Source of the DNA: UBA1715 sp036752345
Lineage (GTDB): Bacteria; Bacteroidota; Bacteroidia; Bacteroidales; UBA1715
DNA: 39,139 bases
Reading direction: 5' to 3'
Assembly: GCA_036752345.1 (NCBI GenBank)
Contig: DAIOSV010000016.1
Span: 1 to 39,139 of the forward strand
Under the pieces are notes generated by a model. That model was given only the letters and a program-made list of their open reading frames with translations. It ran no database searches and was not told the origin of the DNA. The first letter of the stretch is position 1. The number at the start of each line of letters is the position of its first letter. This document shows positions 26,500-34,939 of the stretch, in pieces. Both the position numbers and the translations under genes were made by a program.

Positions 26500-27334
26500 T
26501 ATAGTACTCTATTGCGCTATTGCAATAATCCCGATCTTATTCGGTGGAGTGATCGCCTCTCTCACAAAGGGATCACTCCCCGCTTTTCGGGAATTTGGCT
26601 TTTTCCAGTTTATTGTCTCAACTGATTGGGATGTAACAGAAGGCCATGAAAGCTATGGAGCATTACCCTTTATTGTAGGAACGGTAGCAACGTCGCTGAT
26701 TGCACTACTATTGTGCGTCCCGTTTGCGCTACCCGTTTCTTTATTTGTTGGCGAATATTTCCGAGACACAAAAATTGCAAACACCCTAGGAGGTCTCATT
26801 GACCTACTCGCTGGTATTCCATCAATAGTATATGGACTATGGGGATTCTACATATTACGCCCCATTATGATGTCGTTAGGTATTTCCGAAAATGGATTTG
26901 GCATACCTACCGCATCTATTATTCTTACCATCATGATAATACCATATGCAGCATCACTCAGCACCGAATTTATTCGATTGGTACCACAAGAAATGAAAGA
27001 AGCAGCCTATGGACTAGGAGCTACGCAAGCTGAAGTTGTGAAACACGTAGTATTACCATATTGCTCATCGGGAATTTTTTCATCGTACATTCTTGCTTTA
27101 GGTCGCGCATTAGGCGAAACGATGGCGGTAACGATGTTGATTGGAAACACCAACAAAATACCTCAAAGCCTTTTTGATACTGGTAATAGTATGGCGGCAA
27201 GTATTGCGAATCAATTTGGCGAAGCCGATGGACTGAAACTTTCATCAATCATTGCCATTGGATTACTCTTGTTTTTGGTAACGTCTGTTATCAACTACAT
27301 AGGTCGATTAATTATTAAACGCAGCACATTATGA
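26480..27334 (+). CDS. pstC: Phosphate ABC transporter permease PstC
   Basis: 284 residues with about six membrane helices. The EAA loop that contacts the ATPase is visible as EAAYGLGATQAEVVKHVVLP, followed by GRALGETMAVTMLIGN, the PstC signature. The ATG at 26480 gives the natural N-terminus MHNKKFNIVLY and overlaps pstS by 20 bases; an in-frame GTG-type start 24 bases upstream is less likely. It forms the membrane channel with PstA. The stop overlaps the pstA start in ATGA. Confidence 0.93.
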   Translation: MHNKKFNIVLYCAIAIIPILFGGVIASLTKGSLPAFREFGFFQFIVSTDWDVTEGHESYGALPFIVGTVATSLIALLLCVPFALPVSLFVGEYFRDTKIANTLGGLIDLLAGIPSIVYGLWGFYILRPIMMSLGISENGFGIPTASIILTIMIIPYAASLSTEFIRLVPQEMKEAAYGLGATQAEVVKHVVLPYCSSGIFSSYILALGRALGETMAVTMLIGNTNKIPQSLFDTGNSMAASIANQFGEADGLKLSSIIAIGLLLFLVTSVINYIGRLIIKRSTL

Positions 27335-28191
27335 GTTTTAATAGTAAAAGAATAGGTAAAGACACTCTGTTACGCAATGTGATTATATTGCTATCGGTAT
27401 TGGCGTGTGTGCCTTTGTTTCTTATTTTAGGAAATGTGTTCATAAAAGGTATTGGGCAATTTAGTCTTGACTTTTTCACCCAAACTCCTCCCGACACTTT
27501 ATCAGCAAAGATTGCACTTAACAACAAAGAACAAATACCTGGAGGTATTGCAAATGGTATTGTGGGAACACTCATGACGGTCGTTATAGCCTCTATAATA
27601 GCAATACCTTTGGGACTATTGTGCGGTATTTGGCTTTCAGAATTTCGCGAACGTAAAAGTGCCGGCGTCATCCGATTTATTGTAGAACTATTGCAAGGTA
27701 TGCCATCAATTATTATCGGTATCATAGCGTATCTCTGGATTGTTGTACCAACGAGGACGTATTCTGCATTTGCCGGAGCAATTTCATTAGCAATCATGAT
27801 GTTGCCAATGATTATCCGCTCTACCGAAGAATCGCTACGGATGCTTCCGCATGAAATCAAAGAAGCCGGGCTTGCCCTTGGTGGTTCACTCTACACCGTT
27901 ACGTTCAAAGTTCTCATACCTACAGCTTTTGGAGGAATTATGACGGGGATACTGCTCGCCATTTCGCGAGTTATAGGCGAAACTGCACCACTCATGCTCA
28001 CCGCTCTTGGCGCATCGGCTATACAATTGAATCCAATGAAACCTTCATCAACAATATCATTGCTTATATGGGAATTCTACAACGACCCAAACTTACAAAG
28101 TCTGATTTGGAGCGCATCATTGCTACTACTCATACTTGTTCTGCTTCTTAATCTTATTGCTAAACAAATCGCAAAACAATGGAAGATATAA
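27331..28191 (+). CDS. pstA: Phosphate ABC transporter permease PstA
   Basis: 286 residues with about six membrane helices. The EAA-loop region is LRMLPHEIKEAGLALGGSLY, then SRVIGETAPLMLTALGASA, the conserved PstA block matching GETAPL in homologues. A large periplasmic loop follows TM1. It starts within the pstC stop (ATGA) and its last 13 bases overlap pstB, so the permease and ATPase genes are translationally linked. Confidence 0.93.
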   Translation: MSFNSKRIGKDTLLRNVIILLSVLACVPLFLILGNVFIKGIGQFSLDFFTQTPPDTLSAKIALNNKEQIPGGIANGIVGTLMTVVIASIIAIPLGLLCGIWLSEFRERKSAGVIRFIVELLQGMPSIIIGIIAYLWIVVPTRTYSAFAGAISLAIMMLPMIIRSTEESLRMLPHEIKEAGLALGGSLYTVTFKVLIPTAFGGIMTGILLAISRVIGETAPLMLTALGASAIQLNPMKPSSTISLLIWEFYNDPNLQSLIWSASLLLLILVLLLNLIAKQIAKQWKI

Positions 28192-28940
28192 TTTTAAAAT
28201 TAAAAAACGTGAGCGTCTCGTACACTCCCGAAAAAAGGGCGGTTGACGATGTAACTGCTGATATTTACAAAAACAAAATCACCGCTATCATGGGACCATC
28301 AGGTTGCGGCAAAAGCACTTTGCTCCGCTCTATCAACTTGATGCACGGACTCTATTCCAACATAACGATTGATGGTACGATAGAATTGAATGGAAAAAAC
28401 ATTCTTTTAGAAAACCCAATTGAAATTCGCAGAAAAATAGGTATGGTATTTCAACGTCCAAACCCTTTCCCTACAATGAGTATCTACGACAATGTGTTGG
28501 CTGGCGACTTGCTCACCGGCAACAAAAAGTCAAAGGCTGAAAAAGACGAAATTGTAGAACGCTGTCTTACCAACGTTGGCTTATGGGACGAAGTAAAAGA
28601 CTCTATACGCAAGCGTGGTACGTTTCTTTCCGGAGGACAACAACAACGCCTCTGCATAGCACGTGCATTAGCTCTCCAGCCCGATGTGCTTTTGATGGAC
28701 GAACCAACCTCTGCGCTCGACCCTATTGCTTCGGGTAAAATTGAAGACCTTATGTCTGATTTAAAAGAAAAAGTAAGCATTATCATTGTAACGCACAATA
28801 TGGGACAAGCAGCCCGTATTTCTGACTATTCAATGTTTATGTATCTTGGTAAACTCATTGAATATGACACTACCGAAAAAATGTTTACTAACCCTATAGA
28901 TAAACGTACCGAAGAATATCTTACAGGAAAATTCGGTTGA
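28179..28940 (+). CDS. pstB: Phosphate ABC transporter ATP-binding protein PstB
   Basis: 253 residues, normal length. Walker A is GPSGCGKST, the Q-loop MVFQRPNPFP is the PstB-specific form, the ABC signature is LSGGQQQRL, Walker B is VLLMDEPTSALDP and the switch His is in VTHNMGQA. It powers phosphate uptake through PstCA. It begins 13 bases before the pstA stop and is followed 54 bases later by phoU. Confidence 0.96.
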   Translation: MEDIILKLKNVSVSYTPEKRAVDDVTADIYKNKITAIMGPSGCGKSTLLRSINLMHGLYSNITIDGTIELNGKNILLENPIEIRRKIGMVFQRPNPFPTMSIYDNVLAGDLLTGNKKSKAEKDEIVERCLTNVGLWDEVKDSIRKRGTFLSGGQQQRLCIARALALQPDVLLMDEPTSALDPIASGKIEDLMSDLKEKVSIIIVTHNMGQAARISDYSMFMYLGKLIEYDTTEKMFTNPIDKRTEEYLTGKFG

Positions 28941-28994
28941 TCTGATATAACGAACCTGTTTTTAGAACCTATAACCTTTAACCTAATTATAATT

Positions 28995-29681
28995 ATGAAC
29001 ATTCGTGAACAATTCCTAAGCCATCTTTCTGATGGATTTAACCAAATGTCAAATTTGTTACTGCAACAAATGGACTTGGTTCATAATCAACTATTTGAAT
29101 CTAACGATACGGTAGCCAACACAAAAATCATTGCTGAAAACGAAAAAACTATCGACCATCTGCAAAATGTACTTCGCGATGAAATGATAAAAACCATAGT
29201 ACTTCAAAATCCCAAAGCGGGAGACTTACGTCGCATTATGTCTTGGTACGACGCTGTTATTGACATAGAACGCATTGCCGACTTGGTTGAAAACATTAAC
29301 AAGCGCTTTATGATATTGTCAAAACAAAAATCAATTTTACCCATTTTTCTTGACGATACACGATCACTCTATACGCATGCCGAAGAAATGATTCGCAACG
29401 TAATGTTTGCCTTTGAACGTGAAGACGCCGACATAGCATACGGAGTAATCTCGGCCGACGACAAACTTGATTTTCTCCACAAAACATGCACTATCAGATT
29501 GTTTACTGAGAAAATTTCAACCGATGAGTATCCTAACCTAAAGTCAGATATACTCGACATGGGACGCATTTATTACGGAATAGAACGTATAGGCGACGAA
29601 GCTTCAAATATAGCAGAATCAGTAGTTTTCGCCGTAAAAGGAGAAAATATAAACCATACCGACTTTCAAAAAGATAAATAG
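28995..29681 (+). CDS. phoU: Phosphate signalling regulator PhoU
   Basis: 228 residues, all-helical, with the two PhoU repeats. In the first, ETNDT-type metal-binding positions appear as ESNDTVANTKIIAENEKTID. The second half carries DILDMGRIYYGIERIGDEAS, the common E/D-x-x-R-x-D-type metal site (IERIGDEASNIAE). PhoU links Pst transport activity to the PhoR kinase so that the regulon stays off in high phosphate. It sits between pstB and the two-component pair, the usual place. Confidence 0.92.
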   Translation: MNIREQFLSHLSDGFNQMSNLLLQQMDLVHNQLFESNDTVANTKIIAENEKTIDHLQNVLRDEMIKTIVLQNPKAGDLRRIMSWYDAVIDIERIADLVENINKRFMILSKQKSILPIFLDDTRSLYTHAEEMIRNVMFAFEREDADIAYGVISADDKLDFLHKTCTIRLFTEKISTDEYPNLKSDILDMGRIYYGIERIGDEASNIAESVVFAVKGENINHTDFQKDK

Positions 29682-29708
29682 AATACCTTTGTACTAAAAG
29701 ATTATACT

Positions 29709-30386
29709 ATGGGAAAAATTCTAGTTGTTGACGACGAACAAGACATCTGTGAAATTCTAAAGTTTAACATCGAAAACGAAGGATACGATGTAGCTACGGC
29801 AAATTCTGCCGAAGAAGCAAGAACACTACTAAGTAGCGATATCGTATTGATTCTTCTTGATGTTATGATGCATGGAATTTCAGGATATCAATTTGCGAAA
29901 CAACTACGCGACAAAGGGAATACCGTGCCAATCATTTTCTTGACGGCAAAAAACACTGAAAACGATATGCTCACCGGATTTAGCATTGGCGCCGATGACT
30001 ATATTGCAAAACCATTCTCAATAAAAGAAGTGCTTGCCCGCATCAATGCTATACTCAAACGAACATTGAACACATCAAAAAACGATACAGAGATTATTGA
30101 AGCAAGCGGGCTCACTCTAAATCCATTAGACAAGACCATTTCTTTTGATGGAGAAACAATTTTACTCACCAAAAAAGAATTCCTCATTATAACGCTACTC
30201 CTAAAGCACAAAGGGACATTCCTAACCCGCGAAGAAATTCTATCACAGGTTTGGGAAGACGACTCGTTGGTGCTTGCACGTACGGTAGATGTTCATATTG
30301 CCCGACTACGCAAAAAAATTGGTCGTTACGGCGACCTTATTATAAGCCGATTAGGATTCGGATACATGTGGAAAGAAGAACCTTAA
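29709..30386 (+). CDS. PhoB-type OmpR-family response regulator
   Basis: 225 residues. The receiver domain has the acidic pair D8/D9, phosphoacceptor D51 (LLDVMM), T79 and K101 (AKPF). A C-terminal winged-helix domain follows, with the KKEFLIITLLLKHKG helix and RTVDVHIARLRKKIG recognition helix. Its position after pstSCAB-phoU and 12 bases before the kinase makes it the PhoB counterpart by context. It is the likely reader of the CGTAATA[A/T]GTT elements before pstS and the porin; that is inference. Confidence 0.9.
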   Translation: MGKILVVDDEQDICEILKFNIENEGYDVATANSAEEARTLLSSDIVLILLDVMMHGISGYQFAKQLRDKGNTVPIIFLTAKNTENDMLTGFSIGADDYIAKPFSIKEVLARINAILKRTLNTSKNDTEIIEASGLTLNPLDKTISFDGETILLTKKEFLIITLLLKHKGTFLTREEILSQVWEDDSLVLARTVDVHIARLRKKIGRYGDLIISRLGFGYMWKEEP

Positions 30387-30398
30387 AAATCAACAACC

Positions 30399-31799
30399 AT
30401 GACACACTACAAACAAAAACTTTTTTATCGATTTGCAATTACGTTCACACTATTTGTTGGGATTGTGGTTGCCATACAACTTACTCGTGAAAAACGCTTC
30501 CGTACCGACGAACTACGCGGACGACTCCAAGCTTATGCTGAAATGTCAGAAGGATATTTGCGTAAAACCAACGACACCCTTGCGTTGTCGAAAATTTTAC
30601 CTCCCGAAATCCGTTTTACTCTCATCAGCAGAACAGGAAAAGTTTTGTTTGACAATGTTGCCACCGAATATTCTAAACTCGAAAACCATCTGGAACGTAC
30701 CGAAGTACAAGCTGCACGAATTAATGGGAGTGGATTTTCTATTCGCCAATCAAGATCGGTACATATGGAATACCTCTACTTTGCATACTTTACTGAAAAT
30801 CAAAACTATATACGACTTGCTCTTCCATACCACGTTACGTTCAAAGATGCAGTGAACCGCGAAAATTTATTGCTCTATGTGCTCACTATTGTCTTGATAC
30901 TCATTCTCATCATTTTGTTTTACAAAACTGACAAATTTGACACAACCATTTCTGAGCTTAAAAAATTTGCTCTCGATGTAAAATCGGGCAACGTTGATTA
31001 TAAAAACATAAACTTCCCCGACTCTGATTCGGGAGAAATAGGCAAAAAAATCATCACACTCTATCAAGACCTTGAAACAAGCAAACACGAAACAGAAATA
31101 GAGCGTGAACGGAATCAAATTATGAAGAAAGAACTTACCGATAATATTGCACACGAACTTAAAACACCTATAAGTAGCGTGCTTGGATATTTGGAAAGTT
31201 TAAACGAAAATCCCGACATTTCTGTTGAGAAACAACGCTATTTCATTGAACGCGCCTATGTTCAGGCTATGCGACTTTCTTCGCTCGTGAACGACATTGC
31301 CATCATTACAAAACTCGGAGAGTCATCAAAACTTTTTGTAAAAGAAAAAGTGGACATTTCCGAAACAGTTAACGAGGCGTTTAACGACCTTGAACTAGAA
31401 ATTCTTAAATCAAATGCGCACATTGCAAACACTCTTCCGAAACAATTATTCACGTCGGGAAACAAGAGTTTGCTTTACGCTATATTCCGTAACCTTATTG
31501 AGAATGCCTTGGCTTATGCCGGACACAATATAACTATAGGTGTTGACTTACTCAACCCCGACGATGAACATTTCTATCATTTTAGCTTTTACGATACCGG
31601 CTACGGCATCACCGACAAAGACATTAATAAGATATTTGACCGCTTTGTTCGCCTTGATGAAAGTCGTGACCGTCGCACAGGCGGATCCGGGCTTGGACTG
31701 TCTATAGTAAAGCATGCGGTACTTTTCCACGGAGGCACTATTTCAGTACAAAACCGTGATGGCGGAGGTCTTCAGTTTCTTTTCTCAATCAAGCGGTAA
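30399..31799 (+). CDS. PhoR-type sensor histidine kinase
   Basis: 466 residues. TM1 lies near residue 12-28, then a periplasmic or extracytoplasmic domain of about 125 residues, TM2 near 156-176 and a short linker. The dimerisation domain has H252 in NIAHELKTPISS. The ATPase domain shows NLIENALAY (N box), DTGYGI (G1) and GGSGLGLSIVKH (G2). It pairs with the regulator 12 bases upstream. E. coli PhoR has no large periplasmic domain, whereas this kinase does, so it may sense something outside the cell as well as PhoU/Pst status. Confidence 0.9.
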   Translation: MTHYKQKLFYRFAITFTLFVGIVVAIQLTREKRFRTDELRGRLQAYAEMSEGYLRKTNDTLALSKILPPEIRFTLISRTGKVLFDNVATEYSKLENHLERTEVQAARINGSGFSIRQSRSVHMEYLYFAYFTENQNYIRLALPYHVTFKDAVNRENLLLYVLTIVLILILIILFYKTDKFDTTISELKKFALDVKSGNVDYKNINFPDSDSGEIGKKIITLYQDLETSKHETEIERERNQIMKKELTDNIAHELKTPISSVLGYLESLNENPDISVEKQRYFIERAYVQAMRLSSLVNDIAIITKLGESSKLFVKEKVDISETVNEAFNDLELEILKSNAHIANTLPKQLFTSGNKSLLYAIFRNLIENALAYAGHNITIGVDLLNPDDEHFYHFSFYDTGYGITDKDINKIFDRFVRLDESRDRRTGGSGLGLSIVKHAVLFHGGTISVQNRDGGGLQFLFSIKR

Positions 31800-31816
31800 C
31801 AACAATGTAATGACAT

Positions 31817-31862
31817 CGTAATATGTTTTTCACTATTACGAAACATCTGCACCCGATATTTG
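31817..31862 (+). promoter_or_regulatory. Candidate Pho-type promoter of the porin gene
   Basis: CGTAATATGTT (31817-31827), GAAAC (31840-31844) and a near -7 element GATATTTG (31855-31862), 29 bases before the porin ATG. A GTAAT at 31807 repeats the one at 31818 at an 11-base period. Block order and spacing match the pstS promoter exactly. Confidence 0.5.
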
Positions 31863-31891
31863 TACTGTAAAAAAAAATAAAACTTAATACA

Positions 31892-32893
31892 ATGAAAACA
31901 GTACAAAAAATCACAAAAACCGCATTAGCACTCTCAACAGTTTTGTGCGTTGCAAATGCGTCTGCACAAGAAGCAGAAACTTTCACCCCTTCGGGCAAAC
32001 CAGTAGTAACTATTTTCTCTAACGTACACACTGGAATTAAAAGTGCAGGTGACGAATCAGGATTCGGACTTGAACGTTGCTACCTTGGCTATGAATATCA
32101 ATTTACCAAGGAATTGAAAGCAAAAGCCGTGTACGATATGGGAACATCAAAAGTTGCCGGTAGCGATTTAGAACGAATAGGCTATGTGAAAAATGCTTTT
32201 GTACAATATTCAAAAGGTAATTTCACCACTTCGTTCGGTTTGATTGGCATGGAACTATTCAACGTGCAAGAAAAATTCTGGGGAAATCGTTACTTGAAAA
32301 AATCGTTCTTGGATGAATACAAATATGGTTCAAGCGCCGATATGGGTATAACCGGAAAATATTCGTTTGGCAAAATGGCTTCTGTTGATGCTACAATAAG
32401 CAATGGCGAAGGTTACAAGAAATTGAATGTTGACGACCGTTTTCGCTATGGTTTAGGACTTACGTTCAATCCTGTTAAAATGCTTACACTACGTGCATAT
32501 GCTGACCGCTACGATTGTCCCCAAATTGACACCTTGGATTTAAAGGCTCAATCAACGTTAGCTCTCTTTGCAGGCATCAAAACGGACATACTTGCCTTTG
32601 GTTGTGAATACAACTATATGTGGAACTCAAAATTTGCCAACAACTCTGACCTATTTGGTTTCTCTGCATATACCAATGTAACAATCAGCGACAAATGGCA
32701 AGGAATTCTCCGCTACGACAATGCAAACAAATCAGTAGACGGAACATCGGACAATGTAGAACAAGTATTTTTAGTAGGTGCACAATTTGCTCCGGCAAAA
32801 GAATTAAAATTAACACCAAACGTTGTTTATACAAAGAAAAAAGATGCCGATGGTTTAGTAGGAATGGCAATCAACATGTCTTTCAGCTTGTAG
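31892..32893 (+). CDS. Outer-membrane porin, probably for phosphate
   Basis: 333 residues. A signal peptide (TALALSTVLCVANASAQ) is followed by alternating strands typical of a porin, e.g. YLGYEYQFTKELKAKAVYD and GLIGMELFNVQEKFWGNRY, ending in MAINMSFSL. The fold resembles the short OprO/P-like porins annotated in Bacteroidota as phosphate-selective. It is the last gene of the Pho cluster, starting 92 bases after the kinase stop, with a promoter that shares its element with pstS. Phosphate specificity is inferred from context; no selectivity residues can be read from sequence. Confidence 0.78.
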   Translation: MKTVQKITKTALALSTVLCVANASAQEAETFTPSGKPVVTIFSNVHTGIKSAGDESGFGLERCYLGYEYQFTKELKAKAVYDMGTSKVAGSDLERIGYVKNAFVQYSKGNFTTSFGLIGMELFNVQEKFWGNRYLKKSFLDEYKYGSSADMGITGKYSFGKMASVDATISNGEGYKKLNVDDRFRYGLGLTFNPVKMLTLRAYADRYDCPQIDTLDLKAQSTLALFAGIKTDILAFGCEYNYMWNSKFANNSDLFGFSAYTNVTISDKWQGILRYDNANKSVDGTSDNVEQVFLVGAQFAPAKELKLTPNVVYTKKKDADGLVGMAINMSFSL

Positions 32894-32926
32894 AATCTCA
32901 ACACACACACTATATATATTTAAAAG

Positions 32927-32958
32927 AAAAGGACAAGATGCAAATCTTGTCCTTTTTT
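32927..32958. terminator. Bidirectional terminator between porin and nrnA-like gene
   Basis: A perfect 13-bp stem, AAAAGGACAAGAT (32927-32939) with ATCTTGTCCTTTT (32944-32956), closed by a GCAA tetraloop and followed by more T. The A-rich other side serves the convergent minus-strand genes. Confidence 0.9.
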
Positions 32959-32983
32959 GTGTTTAGAAAAATGAAATGTAAAA

Positions 32984-34006
32984 TTACAATTTGTCTTTAT
33001 ATTGCTTCAATCCATTACAAAAGGTAGCAATTGCTTCTTGCAAAGAGCCTGTGAATCTACCACCAGCGGCATTGAAGTGTCCTCCACCCATAAAATAGTC
33101 TGTAGCAAACGAACTTGCAGGGAAATTGCCTTTGGAACGCAATGACACCTTGACTTGTGATTTTTCATATTCGGTGAACAAAGCGCAAAATTTCACATCA
33201 CTTATTTGCAATGGAATATTGACAAAGCCTTCGGAATCTCCCAATTGAAATTTGTACTCTTTTTGATTCTTTAACGTGATAGTAATATATGCAGCATGAT
33301 ATTCGGGCAAATAGACAAGATTCTCTTTCAAAACCGTTGCCAACAAGTTCATGCGATTGTAGTTGTACACGTTGTAAATATTGTCGTGAATATACGTTTT
33401 GCGTATTCCCATATCAACCAACGCACCAACAACTTGGTACACTGCCGAATATGATGATGAATAATCTAAACGGCCGGTATCGGTCAAGATTCCCGTATAG
33501 ATTGACTCTGCCACATCTTTGTTTATGAAGGCCCCATATCCACATGCTTGCAATACGTGATATAGCAATTCGCACGTAGAGCTTGCCTCAGGAACAGATA
33601 TTGTTGCAGTTGCAGGCATATCAAGCCCCAAATGATGATCTATAATTATGCGTTGGCGTTCCGATTTGGATAATTCTGTTTCTAAACGGTCTATTCTCCC
33701 TAAACTATTAAAATCCAAACAAATCTCAACTTGAGTATTTGCCAAAAATGCTTGCGCATCTTTAGGGGAACGCTCATAGTTGATGATTTCATCAACCCCA
33801 TGCAACCATTTATAAAAAGCAGGAAAATCATTAGGAAGAATAATTTTAACGGTTTTACCCATTTGACGCAACACTTCTGCCATTGCCGTTGCTGCACCCA
33901 TGGCATCACCATCGGAATTGTGGTGAGTGGTTATCATGAATGTCTGATTTTCCGCTACTATTTTCTTTATTTTCTCTATTTCTGCTTGAACTATTTCCAT
34001 ATTCAT
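32984..34006 (-). CDS. DHH-family phosphoesterase (NrnA-like oligoribonuclease/pAp phosphatase)
   Basis: 340 residues from ATG 34006 (ATG 34000 is equally plausible). The N-terminal DHH domain has HHNSDGDAMGA and IIDHHLG, both metal-binding. The C-terminal DHHA1 domain has GGGHFNAAGG, which binds the substrate phosphates. NrnA degrades short RNA oligomers to mononucleotides and removes the 3' phosphate of pAp; related enzymes act on cyclic dinucleotides, so the exact substrate is open. It is the last gene in the yidC-FKBP-nrnA run, 27 bases after the FKBP gene. Confidence 0.88.
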   Translation of the reverse strand: MNMEIVQAEIEKIKKIVAENQTFMITTHHNSDGDAMGAATAMAEVLRQMGKTVKIILPNDFPAFYKWLHGVDEIINYERSPKDAQAFLANTQVEICLDFNSLGRIDRLETELSKSERQRIIIDHHLGLDMPATATISVPEASSTCELLYHVLQACGYGAFINKDVAESIYTGILTDTGRLDYSSSYSAVYQVVGALVDMGIRKTYIHDNIYNVYNYNRMNLLATVLKENLVYLPEYHAAYITITLKNQKEYKFQLGDSEGFVNIPLQISDVKFCALFTEYEKSQVKVSLRSKGNFPASSFATDYFMGGGHFNAAGGRFTGSLQEAIATFCNGLKQYKDKL

Positions 34007-34033
34007 TATAAAATTTCTCACGCTTTATTCTGC

Positions 34034-34906
34034 TTAATCTATCGCCTTCAATTCTATGTCAAACACTATTGACGAGAAAGGAGGCACAGTACCATCTGAC
34101 GAACCATTTTCGCCCCATGCATAGGAACTTGGCACTATTACTTGTGCTCGTTCACCTTCTTTCATAGTTTGAATCACTAGCACCAAACCCTCTATTACCT
34201 GCATCTCACTTCCCAATAGAAAATCTTGAGTGATGGAGTGATTGATAATCTCACCACTGAGCAGACTTCCTTGATAGGTAACGGTTACATGGCTATTGAG
34301 AGACGGATTTGTTCCCGTACCTTTTTTAATTATACGTTTATAGATACCGTTTTTCAGATAATCAAAGGTTTCTTTATTCTGCTGAAGATATTGTTGAATT
34401 AAATATGCCTCATAGTCTGCTTTGGTTTGTTTCCAGAGCAAAAGAGCTTTTTGATGTTCACAATACGTAATACTATCGACCACCGATTTTATTCGAACCG
34501 AAAGTCGCATTTCAGGAGCAGCCATAAGTGTATCAAACTCTTTAGGGAGAGTGGTATCTAACACAAAATCGGTTGTTGGTACAATAAACGAAAGACTATC
34601 GCCCGAATGAGCTTCAACAAACAAGAGCGGCAATCCTAGTTTTTCTTCATCTCTAACTACTACCTCTCTCTCTGTTTCAAACAACAACGAATCGGAATCG
34701 ACAAGACTGTAGGTTATAGCTGCCGTAACAATATCGCCCGGATGTGCTGTTGTATAGGTATCGTCAAAAGCCAAGAGCTTGAAATAATAGTTATGACGTG
34801 AGTTATAGGCATATCCATCGTGTTCGTTATTGAGCACATTACAAGCTTGCAACATGAATTCGCATAGCAAACAAATGATTAGTAATTTTGTTAAACTACC
34901 CTTCAT
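34034..34906 (-). CDS. FKBP-type peptidyl-prolyl isomerase lipoprotein
   Basis: 290 residues. A lipoprotein signal ends at LQAC (C22). A unique middle domain (about 45-190) is followed by an FKBP domain at about 200-290, with VTVTYQGSLLSGEIINHS, the central MKEGERAQVIVPSSYAWGENG and the ending SSIVFDIELKAI. This is the GldI/FklB-like arrangement in Bacteroidota: a membrane-anchored periplasmic folding catalyst. It lies 33 bases after yidC and 27 bases before the DHH phosphoesterase, so these are likely co-transcribed. Confidence 0.87.
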   Translation of the reverse strand: MKGSLTKLLIICLLCEFMLQACNVLNNEHDGYAYNSRHNYYFKLLAFDDTYTTAHPGDIVTAAITYSLVDSDSLLFETEREVVVRDEEKLGLPLLFVEAHSGDSLSFIVPTTDFVLDTTLPKEFDTLMAAPEMRLSVRIKSVVDSITYCEHQKALLLWKQTKADYEAYLIQQYLQQNKETFDYLKNGIYKRIIKKGTGTNPSLNSHVTVTYQGSLLSGEIINHSITQDFLLGSEMQVIEGLVLVIQTMKEGERAQVIVPSSYAWGENGSSDGTVPPFSSIVFDIELKAID

Positions 34907-34939
34907 AACAAGTACACGATTATTTTATAAAATGCACGA

